Made by a program: the position numbers and the translations under genes. A stretch of DNA of 64,000 nt, taken from positions 1 to 64,000 of the forward strand of contig NZ_JBHYHC010000036.1 in NCBI RefSeq assembly GCF_042738955.1, written 5' to 3'. Shown piece after piece: positions 24,244-33,400 of this stretch; the first letter of the stretch is position 1, and every line of letters starts with the position of its first letter. A model generated the notes under the pieces. It saw nothing but the letters and a program-made list of their open reading frames with translations. It did not search any database and had not been told where the DNA came from. Source of the stretch: Umezawaea sp042738955. GTDB lineage: Bacteria; Actinomycetota; Actinomycetes; Mycobacteriales; Pseudonocardiaceae.

Positions 24244-24255
24244 TGAAACGTTTCA
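24244..24255. promoter_or_regulatory. RhaR-like operator 1 (TGAAACGTTTCA)
   Basis: Perfect 12-bp palindrome 20 bp before the rhaT start and about 16 bp downstream of the predicted -10 box. A repressor here would block transcript elongation or initiation of the whole rhamnose operon. Confidence 0.85.
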
Positions 24256-24271
24256 ATCATCAGCCGTAGGG

Positions 24272-24300
24272 AGTGTGCCCCGCGTCACAGGGCCTGTCAA
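24272..24300 (-). promoter_or_regulatory. Promoter of the rhamnose operon
   Basis: On the minus strand TTGACA (24300-24295), a 17-bp spacer and CACACT (24277-24272). Near-consensus for the housekeeping sigma factor and correctly placed ahead of the operator. Confidence 0.7.
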
Positions 24301-24318
24301 TGCCGCGAACGGACGGAC

Positions 24319-24543
24319 TTACCGAGCGCGGTGCTCCCCCCGCTCCGATCTCGACCGGAGCGACTCCTGCGGTTCAGGACGGCGTTCCGCGGGCTCCGGC
24401 GGCACAGGCGCGTCGGGGTCGCCGTGCTTCGCGACGAGGGCGGTGTAGATCGGGTGGGGGTCCGGCTGGGTCACGTGGATCGACCTTCCTGCGAGCACGG
24501 TGGGGTGGGAATCGCCCCAGGTGAGCACGGGCGACTCGCCCAT
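24319..24543 (-). CDS. Small hypothetical protein
   Basis: 74 residues starting MGESPVLTWGDSHPTVLAGR and ending in a charged Arg/Glu/Pro tail. Third positions are GC-rich in the first 45 codons, as for real genes here, less so in the tail. No membrane segment, no motif recognised. It overlaps the promoter region of no other gene but its 3' end lies 19 bases from the rhamnose promoter. It may be a genuine small protein or chance. Confidence 0.4.
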   Translation of the reverse strand: MGESPVLTWGDSHPTVLAGRSIHVTQPDPHPIYTALVAKHGDPDAPVPPEPAERRPEPQESLRSRSERGEHRAR

Positions 24544-24675
24544 CCTGCGCCGCGACTACGACATTTGCCGGCCATCCGGCGGAAACACGCGGGAGGTCGT
24601 GGATCTTGGTTAAGCGGTTGAGGACTTGGTGACGAGGAGTTTTCTTCCTCGCTCGGTGATCGGCGGTGAAGCGTT

Positions 24676-25203
24676 CTACCCGACGCGTTCGCGCAGGCCC
24701 GCGGCCAGTCCGGCCACGGTCACCAGGTCGAGGAAGCCGCCGAGCGCGCCCATCAGCCGGGGGCGGCGGACCGGGGCCAAGCGGAGGCGCAGGTGTACGC
24801 GGGTGCCGGTGGCGTGCGGGGTCAGGGTGATCGCCCAGCTCAGGTTCGTGCGGCCGCGGGTCGAGGTGTGCACGAGGGTGGTCGGGGCGTGGAGGAGGGC
24901 CACCTCGAACGTCGCGTCGCGGCCGCCCCAGTCCGGGATCACGTCGCCGACCGCCAACGCCTGCCACGCGGGGTCGAGGTGGCGCAGCGCTCGTCGGCCG
25001 CGGGGCAGCAGGCGTTCGACGGTCCGGGGCAGGTACCAGCCCGCGCGGGCCTTGCCGAGTTGCACGATCCACGGCCACACGGCCTCGGGTGGGGCGGGCA
25101 CGGTGAAGGCGCGGTCCATCACCACGTCCGGGCGCGGCACGAGGTCGTCGCCCGCGACGGGCGTGGTGCGCTCGGCCGCGGTCGGCGCGATGGTGGCGAA
25201 CAT
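24676..25203 (-). CDS. SRPBCC (START-like) family protein
   Basis: 175 residues from ATG 25203 (GGGAG upstream). The SRPBCC pattern is visible: AFTVPAPPEAVWPWIVQLGK near residue 32, a central acidic beta hairpin (DVIPDWGGRDATFEV), a strand pair ending SWAITLTPHATGTRVHLRLR, and a C-terminal amphipathic helix LMGALGGFLDLVTVAGLAAG. Such proteins bind hydrophobic ligands in a cavity; the ligand is not known. Divergent from the luciferase-like gene. Confidence 0.8.
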   Translation of the reverse strand: MFATIAPTAAERTTPVAGDDLVPRPDVVMDRAFTVPAPPEAVWPWIVQLGKARAGWYLPRTVERLLPRGRRALRHLDPAWQALAVGDVIPDWGGRDATFEVALLHAPTTLVHTSTRGRTNLSWAITLTPHATGTRVHLRLRLAPVRRPRLMGALGGFLDLVTVAGLAAGLRERVG

Positions 25204-25365
25204 CCGGCGCTCCCGTCCTCGGCCTCCACCGTACGCCCGCAGTCCACGTCGGACGCTGAGCACCCGGTTCCCTTGCACCCCAGCGGTTCCCGACCAGTGG
25301 ACGTCCCCGTCCCAGATGATCGCCGCCTGCCACAATCGGGGAAAACCCTGGACGAAGGAGCGCCG

Positions 25366-26385
25366 GTGCCCTCCACCTCGGAACCGCTGCGGAAGCTCGG
25401 CTTCCTCACCATCGGCCTGTTCGACGAGGCCGATCCGCGCAAGGGCCACGAGTCCACGCTCGAGATCATCGAGTTGGGCGAGCGGCTGGGGTTCGACAGC
25501 GCGTGGGTGCGGCACCGGCACCTCCAGTACGGGATCTCCTCGCCCGTCGCGGTGCTGGCGGCGGCGACGCAGCGGACCAGCCGGATCGAACTCGGCACGG
25601 CGGTCATCCCCGTGGGCTGGGAGAACCCGTTGCGGCTGGCCGAGGACCTGGCGACGGTGGACGTGCTGTCCGGCGGGCGGCTCAACCCCGGTGTCAGCAT
25701 CGGGCCGCCGCTGCACTTCGACCGGGTCAAGGGCGCGCTGTACCCGGACACCGCCGACGTCGAGGACTTCGGCTACGAACGGGTCCGGCGGCTGCTGGGG
25801 TTCGTCCGCGGCGAGCCCGCGACCGACACGGCGGGCGTCGAGGGCTTCGAGGTGTTCTCCAACCGCGTGCAGCCGTTCTCGGAGGGGCTGGGACGGCGGA
25901 TGTGGTACGGCGGCGCCAGCCTGCGGTCCGCGCAATGGGCGGGCGAGAACGGCATGAACTTCCTGTCCAGCAGCGTCGTCAAGGCCGAGGAGTCCGAGGA
26001 CTTCGCCGCGATCCAGCTGTCCCACGTACGCACGTTCCGCGCCCACCACCCCGACGGCGACCGGGCCCGCGTCTCCCAGGGCCTCGTGGTGATCCCGACC
26101 GACAGCGCGTCCCCGGACCAGCGCGCGAAGTACCACGCGTACGCCGCCCAACGCCTCCCCCGCACCACCACCCCACAGGGCCCGGCCCGCCTCCTGTTCG
26201 CCCCGGACCTGGTGGGCACGTCGGAGGAGATCGCCGAACGCCTGTACGCGCACGTGGCGTTCCAGGAGATCGACGAGGTCGCCTTCGCCCTCCCGTTCAC
26301 CTTCGACCACGACGACTACGTCCAGATCCTCACCGACATCGCCACGAAACTCGGCCCGGCACTCGGCTGGAAGCCCGCGAGCTAG
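25366..26385 (+). CDS. LLM class flavin-dependent oxidoreductase
   Basis: 339 residues from GTG 25366 (GAAGGAG at 25354-25360). Bacterial-luciferase-like TIM barrel: ERLGFDSAWVRHRHLQYGIS near residue 38, VAVLAAATQRTSRIELGTAV near 65, LATVDVLSGGRLNPGVSIGP near 100. Uses reduced FMN or F420 to oxidise a small organic substrate; which cofactor cannot be told. No partner flavin reductase is adjacent. Confidence 0.88.
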   Translation: MPSTSEPLRKLGFLTIGLFDEADPRKGHESTLEIIELGERLGFDSAWVRHRHLQYGISSPVAVLAAATQRTSRIELGTAVIPVGWENPLRLAEDLATVDVLSGGRLNPGVSIGPPLHFDRVKGALYPDTADVEDFGYERVRRLLGFVRGEPATDTAGVEGFEVFSNRVQPFSEGLGRRMWYGGASLRSAQWAGENGMNFLSSSVVKAEESEDFAAIQLSHVRTFRAHHPDGDRARVSQGLVVIPTDSASPDQRAKYHAYAAQRLPRTTTPQGPARLLFAPDLVGTSEEIAERLYAHVAFQEIDEVAFALPFTFDHDDYVQILTDIATKLGPALGWKPAS

Positions 26386-26781
26386 ATGGTCTGCTGCGAT
26401 GCGGCACGGTGTGGAAGCCGTCAGGAGTCGGAAACACAGGAGGCAACCCCATGTCCTTGAGAGCGGCTTCTTCACCCGCCTCGCGGAGGGCCTGGCTGAG
26501 GCAGGCGTGGCGTCGCTGCGGTTCGACCTCCGCGGACACGGTGAGAGCGAGGGCCGTCAGGAGGACCTCCGCGCGGAGTGGATTGGTCGAACGGGGGAAA
26601 TGCCCACCGTCCACAGCGGAGCGGCGACGGCCGGGAACTGCAAAGATCCCCTGACCGGACTCGTACGCATCACTCACGTGCGGTAGCCGCTTCCGCGCTG
26701 GTGCGGTTCGCGCGTGCAGGCCGTTCGAGGGTGAGGCGGGCCGCACCCACCACTCGAACAGTCGCCGGGGACGCCCGCGCG
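26386..26781. other. Non-coding stretch with a hydrolase gene remnant
   Basis: 396 bases between two intact genes. It contains a broken alpha/beta-hydrolase fragment (26450-26566). An ATG at 26451 with AGGAGG upstream opens a 67-codon frame in a different register, but its Arg-rich product looks like non-coding translation. Nothing else was recognised. Confidence 0.6.
26450..26566 (+). pseudogene. Remnant of an alpha/beta-hydrolase gene
   Basis: Translates to a 39-residue stretch containing FFTRLAEGLAEAGVASLRFD and LRGHGESEGRQED. This is the characteristic second strand and Asp-Leu-Arg-Gly-His-Gly-Glu-Ser turn of Hydrolase_4-type alpha/beta hydrolases, normally located about 50 residues into a 250-residue protein. 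Upstream (oxyanion HGG) and downstream (nucleophile GxSxG) parts are missing, and the frame continues into unrelated codons. Most likely a deletion remnant. Confidence 0.7.
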
Positions 26782-27756
26782 TCACACCGTGATGACGACC
26801 TTCGAGCGGGCGTGCTCGATCTCCACGTGGCGGATGGCGTCGGCCGCGTCCGCGAGGGGGTAGGTGCGCTCGATGACCGGGGTGACCTTGCCGGAGTCGA
26901 GGAGTTCGGCGAGCGCCGCCAGGTTCTCCGGGCTGTTCGCCGCGGTGAGGGCGAGGACGCGCTGGCTCACGAACGGCTTCAGGACCACGGACCTGAGCAG
27001 CAGCGCGATCGGCCCCAGCAACGACCCGCCCTCGGACACGCCGCCACCCGCGAGGACCAGCGTGCCCGCCGGGGTGAGCGCGCGGCGGTAGTCCGCGAGC
27101 GAGCGGTTGGCCACGAAGTCGAGGACGGCGTCGTAGCGGTGACCGGTGCGGGCGAAGTCGTCGGTCCGGTAGTCGACGACGTGGTCCGCGCCCAAGCCGC
27201 GGACGAGGTCGAGGTTGCGGGTGCCGCAGACGGCCGTGACCTCCGCGCCGTAGGCCTTGGCGATCTGCACGGCGAACGTGCCGACCCCGCCGGACGCGCC
27301 GTTGACCAGCACCTTCTGCCCCGGCCGGACCTGGCCGAGGTCGCGCACGGCGATGAGGGCGGTGTTGCCCGCCAGCGGCACGGCGGCGGCCTGCTCGAAC
27401 GTCAGGTTCTTGGGCTTCGCGCCGACCGAGGTCTCCGCGACGGCCACGTACTCGGCGAACGTGCCGTCGACCTCGCCGTAGACCTCGTCACCGACGGTGA
27501 ACCTGGTGACGCCGTCGCCGACGGCCTCGACGACACCCGCGTAGTCCCGGCCGCGAATGGCCTTCTTCGGCCTGCTCAACCCCATCGCCAGCCGGGCGAG
27601 GTAGGGGTCGCCGCGCATGAAGTGCCAGTCGTAGGCGTTGACCGCGGCGGCGCGCACCCGCACCAGGAGCTCACCGGGGCCCGCGACCGGCGTGGGGACG
27701 TCCTTGAACTCCAGGACGTCGGCGGAGCCGTACCTGTCCTGCACGATCGCCTTCAT
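26782..27756 (-). CDS. NAD(P)-dependent quinone oxidoreductase-like MDR protein
   Basis: 324 residues, zinc-free medium-chain dehydrogenase. Starts MKAIVQDRYGSADVLEFKDV, as in the QOR/NADP-dependent alcohol dehydrogenase group; VRVRAAAVNAYDWHFMRGDP and RGRDYAGVVEAVG follow. The cofactor loop VNGASGGVGTFAVQIAKAYG lies near residue 150 and favours NADPH. GAGGAGG seven bases before ATG 27756. No structural-zinc cysteines. Substrate unknown. Confidence 0.92.
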   Translation of the reverse strand: MKAIVQDRYGSADVLEFKDVPTPVAGPGELLVRVRAAAVNAYDWHFMRGDPYLARLAMGLSRPKKAIRGRDYAGVVEAVGDGVTRFTVGDEVYGEVDGTFAEYVAVAETSVGAKPKNLTFEQAAAVPLAGNTALIAVRDLGQVRPGQKVLVNGASGGVGTFAVQIAKAYGAEVTAVCGTRNLDLVRGLGADHVVDYRTDDFARTGHRYDAVLDFVANRSLADYRRALTPAGTLVLAGGGVSEGGSLLGPIALLLRSVVLKPFVSQRVLALTAANSPENLAALAELLDSGKVTPVIERTYPLADAADAIRHVEIEHARSKVVITV

Positions 27757-28059
27757 CGGGCACCTCCTCGGCTACCGCTGACGGTGGCAGGTAGGAGGGG
27801 GTCGGCACATCCGGAACGCCCCCTAGGTGAGGACTTCGGGGTTCCGCAGAAAAAATCTTGGAAAATTTCCTCCGCTGACTCTGCGTGACATAACCGCAGC
27901 TCAGAGGCCCAGATCGGGACCTTCGGCCAGCGTGTCGGGCTTGACAGGGCCTCAGGAGAACCCCTTCGGCCGATCGCCGAGCCGTTTTTTGTCGGTGCTC
28001 ACCGGCACCATCTCGAACAGGTGTTCGTTTTGGTGTTGGCGAGCCGAGAGGAGCGTGCG
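27757..28059. other. Intergenic region, divergent promoters presumed
   Basis: 303 bases, AT-richer than the surroundings. A GGAAAATTTCC palindrome lies at 27860-27870, and a weak stem TCGGC/GCCGA (27966-27980) followed by a run of six T at 27985-27990 resembles a small intrinsic terminator. No coding signal. Confidence 0.45.
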
Positions 28060-28704
28060 ATGCGGGTGAGGCTAGATCCCAGGCAGTGGCCCGGCCGTGT
28101 CATCCCCGAGACCGATTCCGAGATCGACACGGCTGTCGAAGCCGTGTGCTTGCGGGCGAGCTGGACCGACGCGGATCGTCGGCTGGCGCGCGCGGTGCTG
28201 GAGCCGTGGTTCCGCGACGGCTGGCCGGTCGACGCCGTGCTCACGGCCGTGGACCACCGGCCGGACGGGTCGTGGCAGGGCCGCCCCCGCGGCCGTGACC
28301 AGGAGGCGCACGAGTTCCTGCGGGCGCGGCTGCGCACGTGGTCCGGCGCGGGCGGGCAGCGGGCGAAGCCGCCGGTGCCGGGCGTGCCGCTGGGCCAGTG
28401 GTGGCGGGTGAACCGGCGCAACGCGCGGCTGACGGAGCGGCGCGCGCCCGTGCCGCTGGGGCCCGCGGGCGAGCAGGCCCGCGAGGAGACGATGGCGCGG
28501 GCGCGAGCCCACCTGGCCGATCCGGTGGAGCGGTCGCGCGCCAAGGCGCGGCGGTGGCGCGAGGCGCTGGACACGCTGCTCGTGCCGGGCAAGGCGACAC
28601 CGACGTTCGAGGACTCGCGGCGGCTGCTGGTCGACCGGGTCGTGCCGCGCACGGTGTGCGCGCACTGCGGGTCGGGGCAGGTGGTGATCCGCCGGGCGGC
28701 GTGA
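28060..28704 (+). CDS. Unknown protein in operon with ku, C-terminal CxxC
   Basis: 214 residues from ATG 28060 (GAGAGGAGCG upstream). N-terminal third predicted helical (IPETDSEIDTAVEAVCLRAS, then ARAVLEPWFRDGWPVDAVLT), resembling a winged-helix or DNA-binding helical bundle. A basic Arg-rich middle (GQWWRVNRRNARLTERRAPV) follows, and the end has CAHCGSGQVV, a CxxC that might bind metal. No family recognised. It ends 57 bases before ku in the same direction, so a role in DNA handling is suggested only by context. Confidence 0.75.
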   Translation: MRVRLDPRQWPGRVIPETDSEIDTAVEAVCLRASWTDADRRLARAVLEPWFRDGWPVDAVLTAVDHRPDGSWQGRPRGRDQEAHEFLRARLRTWSGAGGQRAKPPVPGVPLGQWWRVNRRNARLTERRAPVPLGPAGEQAREETMARARAHLADPVERSRAKARRWREALDTLLVPGKATPTFEDSRRLLVDRVVPRTVCAHCGSGQVVIRRAA

Positions 28705-28732
28705 GGTTGACGGATGCCGTGCCGTGGTACCC

Positions 28733-28754
28733 CCCTCCTCCCAGGACAGGAGGG
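28733..28754 (+). promoter_or_regulatory. Hairpin masking the ku ribosome-binding site
   Basis: CCCTCCT (28733-28739), an 8-base loop, and AGGAGGG (28748-28754). The right arm is the Shine-Dalgarno sequence of ku (start 28762), so the stem would hide it. Possible translational control. Confidence 0.5.
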
Positions 28755-28761
28755 TGCGGCC

Positions 28762-29673
28762 ATGGCTCGGGCGATCTGGAGCGGTGCGATCAGCTTCGGG
28801 CTGGTCACGATCCCGGTGGCGCTCTACAGCGCCACCCACGACCACACCGTGCACTTCAACCAGTTCGAGCGGGGCACGTCCGACCGCATCCGCTACCAGC
28901 GGATCAACGAGCGGACCGGCGAGGAGGTCGACTACTCCGACGTCGTGAAGGGGCACGACGTCGGCGGCGGCGAGTACGTCGTGGTCGAGCAGGAGGAGCT
29001 GGACGACATCGCGCCGGGCCGGTCCCGCACGATCGACATCGACACGTTCGTCGACCTGGCCGAGATCGACCCCGTCCACTTCCAGAAGAGCTACTGGCTG
29101 GGCCCGGCCAAGGCCGAGTACGCGCGCCCGTACCGGCTGCTGGTGAAGGCGATGGCGAAGACCGGCAAGGCGGGCATCGCCACGTTCGTGATGCGCGGCA
29201 AGCAGTACCTGACCGCCCTCCACGCCGACGGCGACCTGCTGGCGCTGGAAACCCTGTTCTTCGCCGACGAGATCCGCGACCCCGCCGACGTGCTCGACGA
29301 GCTGCCGAGCGGCGACCGCGCCAAGCCCCGCGAGGTGGCCATGGCGACGGCACTGATCGAGTCGATGAGCGGCCCGTGGCGTCCGGAGGACTTCCACGAC
29401 ACGTACACGGCGAAGGTCGAGAAACTCGTCCGCCGCAAGCAGGCGGGCAAGAAGACCATCACCGCCGAGGAACCCCCGGACCCCACCGAGGTGGTCGACC
29501 TCATGGAAGCCCTGCGCCGCAGCGTGGAGGGCACCCGCAAGAAGCCCCGCTCGACGGACCTGTCCGACCTGTCCAAAGCGGACCTGACCAAACGCGCCCG
29601 CCAACTAGGCGTGAAGGGCCGCTCCAAGATGACCCGCGCGGCCCTGGAAAAGGCCATCCACAAGGCATCCTGA
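28762..29673 (+). CDS. ku: Non-homologous end-joining protein Ku
   Basis: 303 residues, the usual size of bacterial Ku. Begins MARAIWSGAISFGLVTIPVA, the family hallmark; the core contains SYWLGPAKAEYARPYRLLVK and FVMRGKQYLTALHADGDLLA. The C-terminal tail (about residues 265-303) has a SAP/Rho-N-like segment, LSKADLTKRARQLGVKGRSK, found in actinomycete Ku and probably binding DNA ends. Forms a ring-shaped homodimer that recruits LigD to double-strand breaks. No ligD is in the window. Confidence 0.96.
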   Translation: MARAIWSGAISFGLVTIPVALYSATHDHTVHFNQFERGTSDRIRYQRINERTGEEVDYSDVVKGHDVGGGEYVVVEQEELDDIAPGRSRTIDIDTFVDLAEIDPVHFQKSYWLGPAKAEYARPYRLLVKAMAKTGKAGIATFVMRGKQYLTALHADGDLLALETLFFADEIRDPADVLDELPSGDRAKPREVAMATALIESMSGPWRPEDFHDTYTAKVEKLVRRKQAGKKTITAEEPPDPTEVVDLMEALRRSVEGTRKKPRSTDLSDLSKADLTKRARQLGVKGRSKMTRAALEKAIHKAS

Positions 29674-30206
29674 CCCCTGGGGCTCGGCTTCCCCTGGTCC
29701 GACGAAGGCGCCTCCGCGGAAGGCCACGCCCCAACACTCCCGCCAAAGCCGACCGGAACCCCCAACCGGCCTTGGCACAGCCGAACAGGGCGTTCTCCCT
29801 GCTCGTTGAGTCCACTGAACCAGTCGCTCCCGGCCGGAAATCTCAGCAAGCCGGCTTGGTCAGACCTGTTCATGGTCGCCCTGCGCGCCCAGGCGAGGCC
29901 TTTATCGGAGTTCGGAACCCACCAAGCCCTACCCGGTCTCCCGACTAGCTGTCTCGGTTACCTTCGGGCCTCGCTGTCCCAAGCCTTTGTGAAGTCCTGA
30001 GGCGGCCCCCGCCCCCCGGTCGGACACGGCTCCCAGGGGTCCCCCGGTCGTGAAGGGCCCCCCGAAAAGAACGCTACCGGTGGGGTACGACAAAAACGGG
30101 GGTTCAAGGGTCGCGTGGGCGGTTTTGGTTTTCTGCCAACGGTTTGCGGGCGATCGACCGCCTTGTGGAAGGGGTGGACCACCAGAGGTAGAGGTCTGGG
30201 TCCACA

Positions 30207-30277
30207 GGTTTAGACCACAGGGGTTGGCGTGTGGCTTGACTCCGGCGCTGGGGCGTCGCAACATGAGAGCGCTCCCA
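30207..30277 (+). promoter_or_regulatory. Orphan promoter with chitinase-like and CebR-like boxes
   Basis: TTGACT (30236-30241), 17-bp spacer, CAACAT (30259-30264) form a good promoter. TGAGAGCGCTCCCA (30264-30277) matches the CebR box at 13 of 14 positions. Upstream, GGTTTAGACC (30207-30216) is one base off the GGTCTAGACC core of DasR/chitinase elements. No gene follows on the plus strand before the terminator. Confidence 0.6.
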
Positions 30278-30414
30278 CGATCAGGCGTGTGTGGAGTCGT
30301 GGTGTCCAGCGGCGTCGGGGGTCGGTGGGCTTCGCGGTTCAGCGGTGTGGTGCCGTTCGTCTGAGACGCTCGTGCGGGTGTTCGCCGCCGCACCGGCGGA
30401 CGTCCGTGCGAGTT

Positions 30415-30451
30415 CCGTGTGCGCCCCACCGAGGGGGTGGGGCGCACACGG
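30415..30451. terminator. Strong 16-bp stem terminator
   Basis: Perfect inverted arms 30415-30430 and 30436-30451 (rich in GTGTGCGCCCCACC) with a 5-base loop. It follows the GH2 stop (30465) in the minus direction and would work for both strands. Confidence 0.85.
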
Positions 30452-30464
30452 GGTAACTCCCCCG

Positions 30465-33400
30465 TCAGATGAGTTTCGCGGGGACGTTGTACGCCTCCAC
30501 CTGGAGGCGGGGGCGGTTGACCGTGCGGCGTGGGGTGACCGTGACGGTGCGGCTTTCGCCTGGTAGCAGCCAGAAGTAGTTGTCGCCGTACAACGTCGGC
30601 AGCACGCGGTCCGTGCCGTTGTTCTCCCGCAGCGACAGGCGGATCATCGGGGCGACGGTCTTGCCCGTGTTGCGGATGGTGGCGGTGTAGCCGTCCTTGC
30701 CCGCCGAGCGCACGGTGGTGCTGAGCTGGGTTTTGGCGAGCTGGTTGAGGCCGCGCATCGCGGTGTCGGTGCGGTAGCGCCAGTACGTGTTCTCCGAGAT
30801 GACCGACCCCTTCGCGTCGGTCATCGTGAGGCGCAGCAGGTGCAGCGCGGGCAGGTCGTCACTGAACGGGACGGTGAAGGCCTTCGCGGTCGACGAGGCC
30901 GCCACGTCGAGCTTCTGCTGGGCGGGAGTGCCGATCTCCTTGCCGTCCATGCCGTGCAGCTTGGCGTTGACGGTCACGCCCGCCATCGCGGTCGGCGTGT
31001 GGTTGACCGCGATCACCTGCCACGTCGACAGGTCCGCCTGGACGTGGCGGGACTCGCATCCCTTGCGGGAGCCGTAGTAGCTGCCGTTGACGTCGAGGTC
31101 GTAGTCGTAGGTCTGCCACACGGTGCTGTGCCACGCGGGGTGCGACATCCAGAGCAGCACGCCGGTGGCGTCGTTCCACAGCTTGGCGTTCCACGCCTCG
31201 AAGATGGCCCGCATGCTCTCGTAGTTCACGAACTGCGCCTTGCGGCAGAACTCGGCCAGGCTGGTCGACGGGGCGAGGCGGGCGTCGATCGCGGCGAGGT
31301 AGCCCTGCGGCGACTGGTTGCCGTTGGTGGACCAGTCGTGCATGAACCACGCGGTGTCGATGGGCCAGCCGGGATTGCCCTCGCCCACGAGGTTGCGCAT
31401 GCTCTCGACCACGGACACGGTCGGCAGGCCGATCTCGCTCCAGAACCCCGCTTTGCCGCCGGTGGCCTCGCCGGTGAAGTACTGGCGCGGGTCAAGCCAG
31501 CGGTACGGACCGTCGCCGGTGATGACGCCGCCAGCCGAGTTGCCCTGGTACAGCGTGTCGGTGTTCGTCGTGACGATCTCGCGCAGCGCCCGGTCGATGT
31601 CGGCGGGCGGGTTGCCCTCGTTGCAGCCGAACCAGACGGTGACGCACGCGTGCGAGCGGTAGCGCAGCACGGTGTCCTTCGCCTGCGCGAGGTAGACCTC
31701 GTGGTTGCCGGGGTCGGCGGACCAGCCGTCCCAGAACTCGTTCCACAGCAGGATTCCGTGCTTGTCGCACGCCGCGAACAGCTCCTCGCGGTAGGACGAC
31801 CCGACCCAGTTGCGGATCATGGTGAAGTTCATGTCCCGGTGCATCGCGACGACGTTGTCCACCCGCGACTCGGGCATGCGGCGCAGCAGTTCGTCCCAGC
31901 CCCAGCTGCCGCCGCGGATGAACACCTTCACGCCGTTGACGATGATCGCCAGCGGCTTCGGCGAGTTGTCGACCGACACCACGTCGGTCCACTGCTGACC
32001 GTCCTGCGACACCTGGACCTTGAAGTCCTTGGCGTAGGCCGTTTCCCACAACAGGAAGAGCCGGTCGAACGCCACGGCGGAGCCGAGGTCGACCTGGATC
32101 CACTGGTTGTCCTCGTAGACGGAGGCCCACCGGGTCTTGGGGTCGCCGTCCACGACGTTGCCCGGCGCGCCCCAGTCGGCGTCCTGCGAGGACGCGGTCG
32201 CGGTCTTGCCCCTGGCCAGGTCAGTGCCGGGGGAAGCGCTGTCGACGACCGACAGGGAGAACAGCGAGATGCCCCAGCTGGTCGCGCGCTTGCCCGTCTG
32301 CACGCGCAGGAACTTGGCCGTCTGCCGGGGGAAGTTCACGGTCTGCGGGGCCGCGCCGTCCTCGTGGACGATCGGCAGGTCGAACTCGTACCCGAGCTGC
32401 CGGATGCCGATCTTGATCGTGCGGCGGTCGCTGACGGTCCTGCCGATCTCGGCGGTCAGCGTCAGGTCGTGCAGGGTGGCGTCGCCGTACCCGTTGGGCC
32501 ACCACAGCTTCGGCTTCGACAACCGAAGCTGGGCGAACTCCGAGGGCGCGAACACGACGTCCGTCTGCTGGCCCGCGGCGACGGTGATGGTCTTCGAAAC
32601 GGTCACGCCGCTGAACGCCGCGGTGACCTTCACGTTCTGGGAGGTGGTGGCGGCGTTGCGGACGGGGACCGTGATGGTGACCTCGGCGCTGGAGGTGTCG
32701 GGCAGCTTCGGCAGCTTCGAGTCGATCCGGGCGTCGCCGAGCACCGCGTCGCCGGTGGAGCGCAGCCGCACGTGGTTCCAGATGCCGGAGGCGCGGTCGC
32801 GCACGGCGGGCATCCAGTCCCAGCCGGAGACGGCGAGGTAGGTCGGCGAGTTCTTGAACATGGTGCTGTTCGCGCTCACCCACGACTGGCCCGCCGGGCC
32901 CTTGTCGCCGGGGCTGCCAGGGAACGGCATGGGGCTGATCCCGACCGCGAGCGCCTGGTCGCCGGACTTGCGCAGCACGGCGGTCACGTCGAGCGACGTG
33001 CGGCCGAACGGGTGGGTGAGCGTGCCGACGTTCGTGCCGTTGAGCCAGATGTCGGCCTTGTGGTTCACGCCGTCGAACTCCAGCCACACCCGCTTGCCCG
33101 CGCCGGTGTCGAGCTTGCGCGGCACGGCGAACGAGCGCCGGTACCACCACGAGTGCCGCGACAGCGCCTCCGGGACGTGCAGGTTGTTCAGGCCCTTGAC
33201 CGGGTCCGGCAGCTGGCCCTGCTCGACCAGCGACGCCAGGACCGTGCCGGGCACGGTCGCGGGCAGCCACGAGCGGGTGTCCACGGTCGGGCCGGACAGC
33301 ACCGCGCCGTCGGTGCTCGGGGCCCAGTCGTCCATCGTGAGGACCCAGCCGGACTCCAGCGGCACGGTCCCGTCGGCCGCGACCTCCAGCGCGGGCGGGG

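Larger units (their letters stand above)
29674..30464. other. 790-base gap with an orphan regulated promoter
   Basis: No convincing gene on either strand. The left half has homopolymer tracts and imperfect CCCCCG/CGGGGG arms (about 30058-30103). The right half holds a promoter with sugar-type operator boxes (30207-30277) that points toward no gene, and a strong terminator (30415-30451). Confidence 0.6.

Noticed and set aside
24245..24256. TTG start for the rhamnose ATPase inside the operator
   Set aside because: No ribosome-binding site, and the 11 extra residues are not conserved in type; GTG 24223 has GGGAG at the right distance.
26451..26654. A 67-codon ORF starting at ATG 26451 with AGGAGG upstream
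   Set aside because: Its product is Arg/Ser-rich without structure, whereas the overlapping frame gives a clear hydrolase fragment. Treated as non-coding.
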